Assembly (NCBI GenBank): GCA_021812425.1
Contig: JAKANM010000004.1
Span: forward strand, 1-34,585
From: a bacterium
Lineage (GTDB): Bacteria; Patescibacteriota; Patescibacteriia; Magasanikbacterales; GWA2-37-8
Length of the DNA stretch: 34,585 nucleotides
Direction: 5' to 3'
The notes under the pieces were generated by a model. The model saw nothing but the letters and a program-made list of their open reading frames with translations, did no database searches and was not told the DNA's origin. Below are positions 1 to 8,754 of the stretch, piece by piece. The position numbers and the translations under genes were made by a program. Each line of letters begins with the position of its first letter. Position 1 is the first letter of the stretch.

Positions 1-70
1 CACCAATTCAATTCATTCTAAACAACCAAGATGTCCACTTGTCCAAAAGTGGGTGGCCTGATACAGCCGC

Positions 71-99
71 TTGCGTTTTAAAAAAGCTTAGTGTATAAT
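71..99 (+). promoter_or_regulatory. sigma70-like promoter (TTGCGT-N17-TATAAT) for the first CDS
   Basis: TTGCGT at 71-76, TATAAT at 94-99, 17 bp spacer, about 40 bp upstream of ATG 141. Confidence 0.6.
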
Positions 100-140
100 A
101 CTTGCTGTCCTAATTATTTATTTTTCATTTTTAATTTATT

Positions 141-1055
141 ATGTCAGATATTATGTCAGAGCCAAAGAAGAGCTTGCTTGAGGTGTTAGATCCCAAAGGC
201 GCCCTGATCGTCGGGTTAGTCGGAGGCGTATTATGCCTTGGCACCCTCGGGTTTATCATCCTTGGGACCTTAGTCCTGCAAGGCAAAGTTTCGGTCGGAA
301 GTAGTAAGGAAGGTTTGGCGACCACCGCGACCAATCAGAATCCGACCCAGGCACAACCACAGCCAGCCGCGGCGCAGAACCAAACTCCGCCTCCGGCAAA
401 TATCCCCAAGACTGCGAAGCCAAAAGTTGAACTGTTCGTGATGGCTTATTGCCCTTATGGACTTCAGATGGAAAAGGCGTTTGTTCCTGCCCTGGATCTC
501 TTGAAGGACAAAGCCGACATGTCGGTCAAATTTGTAAATTACGCGATGCACGGTAAAAAGGAAGTCGATGAAAATACGCGCCAGTACTGCATCGAAAAAG
601 AACAGCCGTCCAAATATTCATCCTATCTCAAATGTTACTTTGGCGCTGGGCAAAATAATGGCGAGGAAGCCAACTACAAGAGCTGTCTGACGGCGGTCGG
701 CGTAAACGAATCATCGCTGAACAGTTGTGTAAGCGGCGCAGACAAACAATTTGGAATTTCCGCGAAGTACAACGACCAGGCATCATGGCTCTCCGGACGA
801 TATCCTCAGTATCTGATTCATGATAGCGAGAATACCAAGTATGGTGTTCAAGGTTCGCCGACTCTAGTGATTAACGGCGTGCAGGCGCAGGTGGCCAGGA
901 CTCCGGAGGCGATCAAAGAAGCAATTTGCGCTGGTTTCATCAATCCTCCGTCTGAGTGTTCACAGCCGCTTAATAACAATTCATTTCAAGCCGGGTTTGG
1001 GTTGGCGCAGGCCGGAGCGGCCGGAGGAGCGGCCAATCCTGGCTGTGGAACTTAA
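141..1055 (+). CDS. membrane-anchored DsbA/thioredoxin-fold thiol protein
   Basis: N-terminal TM helix, Pro/Gln-rich linker, then VELFVMAYCPYGLQMEKAF (CPYG motif) and cis-Pro-like GSPTLVING. Confidence 0.75.
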   Translation: MSDIMSEPKKSLLEVLDPKGALIVGLVGGVLCLGTLGFIILGTLVLQGKVSVGSSKEGLATTATNQNPTQAQPQPAAAQNQTPPPANIPKTAKPKVELFVMAYCPYGLQMEKAFVPALDLLKDKADMSVKFVNYAMHGKKEVDENTRQYCIEKEQPSKYSSYLKCYFGAGQNNGEEANYKSCLTAVGVNESSLNSCVSGADKQFGISAKYNDQASWLSGRYPQYLIHDSENTKYGVQGSPTLVINGVQAQVARTPEAIKEAICAGFINPPSECSQPLNNNSFQAGFGLAQAGAAGGAANPGCGT

Positions 1056-1079
1056 TTAATTCATTAAGTTCAAAATAAT

Positions 1080-1391
1080 ATGGGAAGATTTAAAAAAGGT
1101 TTATTTTTAGGCGGACTTTTGGGCGCGGCGCTGGTGTGGTTAAATGCGACACCAAAGGGCAAAGAAATGCGTGAAAAAATAGCCGCGCATTTGGAGCCGT
1201 TGTTCAATGAGCTGACCGTAAGCTTGAAACAGCTCGAAGGTCCGACCAAGGAAATGTACGACGCCTTGGTTGAGCGCGCTGTAGCTGAGTATGCCGCCAA
1301 AAAAGAACTGGCTGATGATGTCAGGCAACAGTTGGTTCGGCAGTTGAAGAAACGCTGGTCAAAATTACAACACGAATTAAAACGAAAATAA
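1080..1391 (+). CDS. small YtxH-like hypothetical protein
   Basis: 103 aa; N-terminal GLFLGGLLGAALVWL hydrophobic segment followed by charged helices. Confidence 0.5.
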   Translation: MGRFKKGLFLGGLLGAALVWLNATPKGKEMREKIAAHLEPLFNELTVSLKQLEGPTKEMYDALVERAVAEYAAKKELADDVRQQLVRQLKKRWSKLQHELKRK

Positions 1392-1429
1392 AGGCAGGCC
1401 GCTTGAAAGGTTTTTTTGGGCTAATCCAT

Positions 1430-2500
1430 ATGTCTTCTATTTTAGATTCAATTTCTGACGTAAAAAAACTAGATTCCCAAAATATGCTTGGGAGTCTTGA
1501 AAGATTGGCTGATCAAATTGAACAAATTGATGCGGAGGCCAACGAGATAAAGTTGCCTTCTTCCTACAAAAAAGCGACCAATGTCGTTTTTTTTGGTATG
1601 GGCGGATCAGCCTTAGGAGCGCATTGCATTAGCTCGATTTTTAGAAATAACCTGAAACTCCCGTTGGAAATCGTGAATGGTTATGAAGCGCCTGGAACGG
1701 TCGGTAAGAATACGCTCGTCATCGCCGTAAGTTATTCGGGCGGCACCGAGGAAACATTATCGGCTTTGGAAAAGGCTCGCGAGCGCGGGGCCAAACTCGT
1801 GGTCATTACCTCTGGCGGTGAATTAGAAAAATATGCGAAAAAAAATAAAATTCCGGCCTTAATTTTCAGAACCGATAATAACCCCTGCGGTTCGCCGCGC
1901 ATGGGACTTGGTTATACTTTTTTTGGACCGTTATTAATTTTGGGGAAACTTGGCATCATAAATGTTTCCCGTTCTGACGTGCTCTCGGCCGCCGCGACTG
2001 CGAGGAAATATCAAAAATTGTTCGGACAACAAAATAACGAGAGCGCAAATTTTGCGAAAAGCGCGGCGGGGAAATTACTTGCCGGCAGTGTTTGGTTTTT
2101 TGGAGCGGAACACCTCTCCGGCAACGCGCATATTGCCGCCAATCAGCTGAATGAAAATTCTAAACGGTTTGGCGGTTATTTTTTGATCCCGGAACTGAAT
2201 CATCATCTGCTTGAAGGGTTGTCGTTTCCGAAAGAAGGACTAGGATCATTTTTTTTGATTAAATCGGATTTATATAGCATTCGTGTCCAGAAGCGTTTCA
2301 GTGTGACTAAAGAAATTTTACAAAAAAATAACCTAAATTTTGTATCATATCGTTGTTCCGAAAAAACGGCGTTAAATCAAGCTGTGGAATTTCTGGTACT
2401 CAGTAGTTATCTTGGTTTTTATCTCGCGATGCTGGAAGGCATCGATCCGACCGCGATCCCGAATGTTAATTTTCTCAAAGCGGCCCTGAAAAATTCTTAG
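1430..2500 (+). CDS. SIS-domain bifunctional phosphoglucose/phosphomannose isomerase-like
   Basis: GMGGSALGAH and VSYSGGTEETLSAL SIS motifs, C-terminal ELNHHLLEGL; ATG 1430 preferred over the ORF-track start at 1403. Confidence 0.75.
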   Translation: MSSILDSISDVKKLDSQNMLGSLERLADQIEQIDAEANEIKLPSSYKKATNVVFFGMGGSALGAHCISSIFRNNLKLPLEIVNGYEAPGTVGKNTLVIAVSYSGGTEETLSALEKARERGAKLVVITSGGELEKYAKKNKIPALIFRTDNNPCGSPRMGLGYTFFGPLLILGKLGIINVSRSDVLSAAATARKYQKLFGQQNNESANFAKSAAGKLLAGSVWFFGAEHLSGNAHIAANQLNENSKRFGGYFLIPELNHHLLEGLSFPKEGLGSFFLIKSDLYSIRVQKRFSVTKEILQKNNLNFVSYRCSEKTALNQAVEFLVLSSYLGFYLAMLEGIDPTAIPNVNFLKAALKNS

Positions 2501-2501
2501 T

Positions 2502-3275
2502 GTGGAAGTTTCCGTACTCACAGTTACTTCAAATTCTGTCGACTATATCGCCGGACAAATTTTTTCCGTGTCTGAAGCCGCGCGCGGCCTGGCGGTCGAA
2601 CAATTAATCGCGGACAATGCCTCGGATGACGGGACAATCACGGCGATTCGCCAAAAGTATCCTGATTTGGCGCTCACCGTATATAAGGCCAATCGGGGAT
2701 TTGGCGCCGCGAATAACGATCTCGCGACCAAGGCAAACGGTCGGTATTTTCTTCTTCTGAATCCGGATATGAAAATGATGCCGGGAAGTTTGTCGCCTCT
2801 CATCGCTTGGGCTGACGCGCATCCGGGGGCGGGAATAGTTAGCTGTAAGCTTGTCGACAAAAATGGGAATTTTAATACCAAAACCTCGCCACGACATTTT
2901 CCGACAATTTTTGATCAGTTGGTTATTTTATTGAAACTTCCGCATTTTTTCCCATCGCTTTTAGATAAATACCTCATGAAAGGTTTTGATTCAGAAAAAG
3001 AACAACCGGTCGATGCCGTTCAGGGGTCGTTTATGTTAGTCAGACGAGAGTTATACGAGAAGCTGGGACGCCTTTTTGATCCGAGGTTTTTCATTTGGTT
3101 CGAGGACGTGGATTTGTGCCGTGAAGCAAAGCGTCTCGGATATGGTGTTTGGTATGTTCCTTCTGTAAGCTGTGTTGATTTTGAGGGCAGAAGTTTTGCT
3201 CAGCGCGCGTTCTATTGGAAACAGCTACAGTTTATCAAAAGTATGTTTAGGTATTTTTTGAAGTGGGGTTTATGA
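2502..3275 (+). CDS. family 2 glycosyltransferase
   Basis: LIADNASDDGT, NRGFGAANND, LLLNPDMKM, FIWFEDVDLCRE motifs; GTG start. Confidence 0.85.
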   Translation: MEVSVLTVTSNSVDYIAGQIFSVSEAARGLAVEQLIADNASDDGTITAIRQKYPDLALTVYKANRGFGAANNDLATKANGRYFLLLNPDMKMMPGSLSPLIAWADAHPGAGIVSCKLVDKNGNFNTKTSPRHFPTIFDQLVILLKLPHFFPSLLDKYLMKGFDSEKEQPVDAVQGSFMLVRRELYEKLGRLFDPRFFIWFEDVDLCREAKRLGYGVWYVPSVSCVDFEGRSFAQRAFYWKQLQFIKSMFRYFLKWGL

Positions 3276-4279
3276 AGTTAGTCGTGCAACTTGTAGTCTG
3301 GAATGGTGAGAGGCATTTGCCGGCGCTTTTTGATTCACTGCAAAATCAGTCATTGAGTGATTGGGAATTACTCGTTCTCGATAACGGTTCGACTGATAGT
3401 TCATTAAAAATTATTGAGGCGGAAAAAGTTCGGTTTCCGAATCTGAAAATTTTTCGAGAGAAACAGAATTTAGGTTTTTCCGGCGGTCATAATATTTTGT
3501 ATCAAAAATCCGATTCCGAATATATTTTACTTTTGAATCAGGACGTAATTTTAGAAAATAATGTTTTTGAAAAATTAGTAAATTGTTTGGATAAAAATTT
3601 GAATGTCGCGAGCGCGTCTCCACGCCTCATGCGGATTGAAAATAATGAACGAACTGGAACGGTTGATTCGCTTGGTTTGACAGTTGATCGCCGTCGGAGG
3701 TTTTCTGATCGAATGGCGGGGGAACCTTGGAAACTGCAGGCCGAGTCGGTAAATCCAGCTCAACAGTGTACTGTCTTCGGAGTCTCCGCTACCGTAGCTA
3801 TTTATCGCCGGAGCGCGGTCAACCTCGCCACCAACGGCCGGTTGTTCGATCCGTATTATTTTTCTTATCAGGAAGATATTGATTTAGCTTGGCAACTACA
3901 GCTTAGAGGTTTTGATTCGGTGGTTTTACTTGATAAGGTAGCCTACCACCAACGCAGTACGCAGGATGCAAATCGGGGGATATTGTCTACCGCGATCAAT
4001 AAACAAAAACAGTCGCCGATGGTTCGTTATTATAGTTATCGAAATCATTTGGCCACTTTGATTAAGAATGACCAGTGGCAAAATTTTACCCTTGATTTTC
4101 CTTGGATTTTGTGGTATGAAGGGATGAAGTTTATCTATTTATTATTTTTCGATCGCGTGGCGCTGAGGGGGTTGAGGGAGCTGTGGAATGAAAGAGTCTG
4201 GCTGAAGAGCGAGAGGAACAGAGTCCAAACCGGGGCCAAGGCGGACTGGAAAAAAATCGGACAGTGGATGTACATGTGA
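3272..4279 (+). CDS. family 2 glycosyltransferase
   Basis: VLDNGSTDSS, NLGFSGGHN, LLLNQDVIL, YFSYQEDIDLAWQ; ATG 3272 preferred over GTG 3263. Confidence 0.85.
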   Translation: MKLVVQLVVWNGERHLPALFDSLQNQSLSDWELLVLDNGSTDSSLKIIEAEKVRFPNLKIFREKQNLGFSGGHNILYQKSDSEYILLLNQDVILENNVFEKLVNCLDKNLNVASASPRLMRIENNERTGTVDSLGLTVDRRRRFSDRMAGEPWKLQAESVNPAQQCTVFGVSATVAIYRRSAVNLATNGRLFDPYYFSYQEDIDLAWQLQLRGFDSVVLLDKVAYHQRSTQDANRGILSTAINKQKQSPMVRYYSYRNHLATLIKNDQWQNFTLDFPWILWYEGMKFIYLLFFDRVALRGLRELWNERVWLKSERNRVQTGAKADWKKIGQWMYM

Positions 4280-4282
4280 TAT

Positions 4283-5116
4283 ATGTTTGATGTAAATATT
4301 GTTATCGTGAACTACAACATGAAGGACGACATCGGGAGATGCCTCGATTCTTTGTATCAGGATATCAAAGACAGCCAATTGAATATCAATATTGTGGTTG
4401 TTGATAACGCCTCTACTGACGGTAGCCGTGAATTTATACATTCACGTTTTCCGCCGGTAAAGTATTTGGAACAGGAAATAAACCGCGGTTTTGGTTTTAG
4501 TCAAAATGTCGGCCTGTCTTCGGCTGAAGCAAAGTATTATTTTGTTTTAAATCCTGATACATATTTTTTCCCCGGCGGTAATTCAATCAAAAAGTTATTT
4601 GACTTCATGGAGAAGGAAAAGAAGATTGGAATAGTCGGTCCGAAAATTCTATATCCGGATGGTTCGCTACAGTATTCCTGCTATCGTTTTCCGACCTTGT
4701 GGCATCCGTTTTTTATCAGGACTAAATTGGTTAACAAAAAAGGTAAAAAATACCAGCGTTATTTTGCAATGAAGGATTACGACCATGAGGAATCCCGACC
4801 GGTGGACTGGTTGATGGGTTCGGCGATGTTTATCCGCGGGCAGGCTATTATTGAGGTTGGGAAGTTTGATGAGCAATTTTGGATGTACTATGAAGACAGT
4901 GATCTTTGTCGCAGATTTTGGGAGAATGGCTGGAGCGTTTATTATTTTCCGAAAGTTTCCGTTGAGCACACCTATTCGCGCAGTTCGGCGGCTGTTCCGG
5001 GGATTTTTTCCGCTTTAATAAAAAACAAATTAGCGCGCGTCCACGTCCTTAGCTGGCTGAAATATATGTGGAAATGGCGTGGTAACAATAAATATTATAT
5101 AGAGGATATAACCTAA
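4283..5116 (+). CDS. family 2 glycosyltransferase (rhamnosyltransferase-like)
   Basis: VVDNASTDGS, NRGFGFSQN, FVLNPDTYF, FWMYYEDSDLCRR. Confidence 0.85.
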   Translation: MFDVNIVIVNYNMKDDIGRCLDSLYQDIKDSQLNINIVVVDNASTDGSREFIHSRFPPVKYLEQEINRGFGFSQNVGLSSAEAKYYFVLNPDTYFFPGGNSIKKLFDFMEKEKKIGIVGPKILYPDGSLQYSCYRFPTLWHPFFIRTKLVNKKGKKYQRYFAMKDYDHEESRPVDWLMGSAMFIRGQAIIEVGKFDEQFWMYYEDSDLCRRFWENGWSVYYFPKVSVEHTYSRSSAAVPGIFSALIKNKLARVHVLSWLKYMWKWRGNNKYYIEDIT

Positions 5117-5165
5117 ATCGTTCGGAAATGAAAATTTATTTTCATTTCACTCACTCATTACGATT
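5117..5165. repeat. intergenic hairpin element, copy 1
   Basis: TCGTTCGG + perfect GAAATGAAAA-TTTA-TTTTCATTTC hairpin (5125-5148) + ACTCACTCATTA; similar arrangement at 32262-32340. Confidence 0.5.
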
Positions 5166-5183
5166 ATAAATAAAGAAAAAAAA

Positions 5184-6272
5184 ATGCCTAGGGTCGCGGT
5201 CGTATACCTCTCCTATCATTCTGATCCGTATCTCGAGGATATGGTAAAGGCAATGCAATCCTGCACCTATCCGAAGGAACGTTTGGCATTGGTTATCGTC
5301 GATAATCCTCATCCGGAGTTTGGTTTGTCAACGAAAAAAATAAATGAAGTGGTGGCGCCATTAGCGGGTGGGTCTTTGCCGGAGGTGATCGTGTTGCCAG
5401 AGCAAAAAAACCTCGGCTTCACTGGCGGAAATAATGTCGGGATAAAGTGGGCGTTGGAACACAGTTTTGATTATATTTTTCTGCACAATCAGGATGGCTA
5501 TCTCGATCATGATTGTATTTTGAAACTTGTCGAGGCGATGGAGGCGGACAAAACTATCGGCTGTTCGCAGGCTCTGATTATGCTCGACGGTACCGACAAA
5601 GTAAACACCGCCGGCAACTCATTCAATTATCTCGGCTTCGCATTCATTAATCATTTTGGAAAAAAATTATCAGAATTAAATTTGAAACCGGTCGAGGAGG
5701 TTGGTTATGCGAGCGGCGCCGGACTCATGATGCGAGCCGATCTGGTGAAAAAGTTTGGCGGTCTTGATGAAGATTTGTTCGCGTATCATGAAGATGTTGA
5801 ATATTCATTGCGTCTGAAATTTGTTGGTTTCAAAGCGGTGGTGGTGAGGGACGCGCTATTTCATCACAAGTATGTCTTCAGCCGCAGTAAGACGAAATTT
5901 TATTTTATGGAACGCAATCGCTACGCGGTGTTGTTCATGTATTATCGTCTTGCCACGCTTATTTTATTAATTCCGGCGCTGTTATTTATGGAACTTGGTC
6001 TTTTGGTTTTCTTTATTTTGAATGGCTGGGGTAATGAAAAATTGGAGATTTATAAATATTGGCTGAAGGCGAGTAATTGGAAATTATGGCTGTCAAAGCG
6101 CCAGAAAATTCAGCGGTTGCGGACGGTCACGGACCGCTATCTCATTCATAAAGCGGCATCTAGGGTCAAATTCGGGGCTAAGGAAGACATGAATCATCCT
6201 CTCCTCGTTTATATAGCAAATCCGTTAATGCTCGTCTATAAAGCGATTGTACAGGTGTTGATTTTCTGGTAG
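5184..6272 (+). CDS. family 2 glycosyltransferase
   Basis: VIVDNPHPEFG, NLGFTGGNNVG, FLHNQDGYL, FAYHEDVEYSLR; C-terminal TM segment. Confidence 0.85.
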   Translation: MPRVAVVYLSYHSDPYLEDMVKAMQSCTYPKERLALVIVDNPHPEFGLSTKKINEVVAPLAGGSLPEVIVLPEQKNLGFTGGNNVGIKWALEHSFDYIFLHNQDGYLDHDCILKLVEAMEADKTIGCSQALIMLDGTDKVNTAGNSFNYLGFAFINHFGKKLSELNLKPVEEVGYASGAGLMMRADLVKKFGGLDEDLFAYHEDVEYSLRLKFVGFKAVVVRDALFHHKYVFSRSKTKFYFMERNRYAVLFMYYRLATLILLIPALLFMELGLLVFFILNGWGNEKLEIYKYWLKASNWKLWLSKRQKIQRLRTVTDRYLIHKAASRVKFGAKEDMNHPLLVYIANPLMLVYKAIVQVLIFW

Positions 6273-6289
6273 AATATGCAGATAATCTT

Positions 6290-7369
6290 ATGAAGATAAC
6301 CAAAGCAATTCTAACCGGCGGCGGACGGGCGACGAGGCTCCGACCGATTACCACGACCATCAATAAACATCTTATCTCGCTTGCAAACAAGCCGATGATT
6401 TTTCATGCGATCGACAAGGTGGTCGAGGTCGGCGTAAAGGAAATTTTTATCAATACTAATCCAGGCGACACGCAGTTGCAAAAAGTTGTGGGTGACGGTT
6501 CGCGTTGGGGAGTTTCAATCAAATATTTCGAACAGGAAGGCGGTCCGCAGGGGATTGCTCACGTGGTAAATTGCGCGAAGGAATTTATTGGCGGCGATCC
6601 GTTCATGTTTTATTTGTCAGATAATATTATCCTGGGGAGTTTGGTGCCGTTTTTCGAGGATTTTGAACGAAAGAACTGCGATTGCATGCTGGCGTTTTCG
6701 AAGGTTGATGATCCGACGCGGTTCGGGGTGCCGGTGTTTGATTCGCGCAACAAATTGGTTGAAGTGATTGAGAAGCCGTCTGAGCCGTCTAGTAATTTTG
6801 CTGTCACCGGAATTTATTTATATGGGCCAAAAATATTTTTTGAGGCCTTTGATCATATTCAGAAATCGGCGCGCGGCGAGTATGAAATTTCCGACGTCCA
6901 TTCCTATTTTTTGAAAAAAGGTAAATTGGTCGGCTGGAAGGAAATTACCGGTTGGTGGAAAGATACCGGCAAGCCGGAGGATTTAATTCACGCCAACACT
7001 TTGCTTCTTTCTGAAATGAAAAAGGAAGAGTTTAATATGCTCGGCTCGGGAAAAGCGAAAGTCAAAGGGAACGTTCACGTCGGCGAGGGGACAAAAATCG
7101 GCAGTGGCGTAAAAATAATCGGGCCGGCAATAATCGGCAATCACTGCTCACTCAGGCAATGTTCGATCGGACCGAATGTTACAATCGGCTCCGGCTCGTC
7201 CATTCATTTGGCCAACATCAGTAATTCAATAATTTTTTCAAACTGTTCAATCGAATCAAAAATAAAAATTTCCGACAGTATTATCGGCGACCAGGCCAAA
7301 GTCATTAAAAACAAAAATAAAAAGGTTGTGCGTCTTATTATTGGGGATCAGACTTTGATAGAATTATAA
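6290..7369 (+). CDS. sugar-1-phosphate nucleotidyltransferase (glucose-1-phosphate thymidylyltransferase-like) with left-handed beta-helix tail
   Basis: GGGRATRLRPITTTINKHLI, EKPSEPSSNFAVTGIY, WWKDTGKPEDL, then hexapeptide-like repeats. Confidence 0.8.
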   Translation: MKITKAILTGGGRATRLRPITTTINKHLISLANKPMIFHAIDKVVEVGVKEIFINTNPGDTQLQKVVGDGSRWGVSIKYFEQEGGPQGIAHVVNCAKEFIGGDPFMFYLSDNIILGSLVPFFEDFERKNCDCMLAFSKVDDPTRFGVPVFDSRNKLVEVIEKPSEPSSNFAVTGIYLYGPKIFFEAFDHIQKSARGEYEISDVHSYFLKKGKLVGWKEITGWWKDTGKPEDLIHANTLLLSEMKKEEFNMLGSGKAKVKGNVHVGEGTKIGSGVKIIGPAIIGNHCSLRQCSIGPNVTIGSGSSIHLANISNSIIFSNCSIESKIKISDSIIGDQAKVIKNKNKKVVRLIIGDQTLIEL

Positions 7370-7390
7370 TTTTATTTTTTCGTTAAGTTT

Positions 7391-8593
7391 ATGAAGAATT
7401 ATCGTGAAAATCGACGAAAAATAATCGGCAGTTATCGGCTTGATGTCATTTCTCTGCCGGAGGAGTGTGATTTTGAAAATGATATTCCTTTGGAATTGGT
7501 TTATATCTTCAGACATTATCCGGAACATAAAGAGCGGGTGAAGCAAATTTTGAATGAGGGCAAGGCGATTGGCGTCAGAACTTTACTGCAAACGCCGGAA
7601 AATATTTTGAAAGCAATTCATACTATCAGCGTCCACAGTCAGCTGAACTATATTATCACCTGGCTGCCGAATCTTCTTCGGGATAAGCATCTCCCTGTCA
7701 TCGATGAGCGGGATCGGGCGCGCGCTCTGAGTCATGGTGAAAATATTGACCTTGCGGTCGAGGTGATTTTGGCGGACCGATTGCGCTTCAAGCATCTGGT
7801 TTTGATTGATGAAGAAAATAAAGGCATTAAAACCGAGGAACAACATTTTATGAATGAGTTGAGTGAAATTATTTATCCTCTGCAGGTTGATTACGCGATT
7901 CATCGGGTCGTCGCTGATAATGCCAACGAGAGGACAAAAATTGCTCAAGCGATTATCAAGATGTTGCTTATCATCGGTCCGATCGCGCATATCCTTGAAA
8001 AATATGCCGCCGGAATCGGTAAAATTTTTGCCGCATCGACGGATGATGTTCTTGGCGAGGCGGCGGAGCTTTCGGCGTTGCGTGGTTCCGGTTTTAGTTG
8101 GAGAGAGCTTAGTCGTCGTTCGTTAGTTCTCATTCCGGTTCTCGGTCTTGCGAGTTATGGCGCCTATTCGGTGGAGCATCTTCTCACCTCCGGACGAATC
8201 GTGACAGGCGGCGTAGTTTTTGGGTTGTCGGCGGTGGCTCTATCTATTACGACGGCTATACAGTCTTTTTTCATGTATTATAAAAATATTCAGAAATTGA
8301 AAAAGGAAAATAAATTACGAATGGAAATCAGGAGTATCGGATTGATTAGATTAGCCTTGCGTCAAGATTTTACGAATCCGGCTCGGCTCGGTTTGCTGCT
8401 CGGCGCGGCGATGGCTCCATTTTTTGGTATTATCGGTTCTTTTTTGCACCTGATGAGCAACGGTTGGATTTTGGCATTGATCGGCTCAAGCGAATCCATC
8501 GTTGCTGGGATAACGGTAATGACTTCACGATACGTTGACGCCTATCGTTTTAAGAAAAAGTTGCGGCATTTGGCGCATCAAAAAAATGGCTAA
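7391..8593 (+). CDS. uncharacterised integral membrane protein
   Basis: 400 aa; about 230 aa soluble N-terminal part and several C-terminal TM segments; no family recognised. Confidence 0.6.
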   Translation: MKNYRENRRKIIGSYRLDVISLPEECDFENDIPLELVYIFRHYPEHKERVKQILNEGKAIGVRTLLQTPENILKAIHTISVHSQLNYIITWLPNLLRDKHLPVIDERDRARALSHGENIDLAVEVILADRLRFKHLVLIDEENKGIKTEEQHFMNELSEIIYPLQVDYAIHRVVADNANERTKIAQAIIKMLLIIGPIAHILEKYAAGIGKIFAASTDDVLGEAAELSALRGSGFSWRELSRRSLVLIPVLGLASYGAYSVEHLLTSGRIVTGGVVFGLSAVALSITTAIQSFFMYYKNIQKLKKENKLRMEIRSIGLIRLALRQDFTNPARLGLLLGAAMAPFFGIIGSFLHLMSNGWILALIGSSESIVAGITVMTSRYVDAYRFKKKLRHLAHQKNG

Positions 8594-8607
8594 CAAGCCA
8601 TTTTTTT
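8581..8607. terminator. intrinsic terminator overlapping the end of the upstream CDS
   Basis: AAAAAATGGCT-AACA-AGCCATTTTTTT; the TAA stop falls at the stem-loop. Confidence 0.75.
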
Positions 8608-8688
8608 ATTTTGACTGCTGCCGCCAAATCCCTTCTAAATGTTTTATTTTATCTTCCATACGCTTTTTAGTTGTGGATAAGTATATAT

Positions 8689-8717
8689 TTGATTTTCGGG
8701 AAATTTTAGGGTATAAT
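8689..8717 (+). promoter_or_regulatory. promoter of the LexA-methyltransferase gene (TTGATT-N17-TATAAT)
   Basis: TTGATT 8689-8694, TATAAT 8712-8717, 17 bp spacer. Confidence 0.65.
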
Positions 8718-8754
8718 GAATATGCTAAATTACGAAAAAGCTGTCAAGCGTTTT

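Noticed and set aside
35-52. CCACTT-GTCCAA-AAGTGG hairpin near the left edge
   Set aside because: Short stem at the window edge without flanking context; probably the tail of an upstream transcript.
131-551. - strand ORFs 131-334 and 270-551, and similar antisense ORFs throughout (e.g. 7583-7990, 13332-13712, 16861-17475, 19407-19838)
   Set aside because: They lie antisense within confidently assigned genes with no recognisable domains; mirror-frame artefacts.
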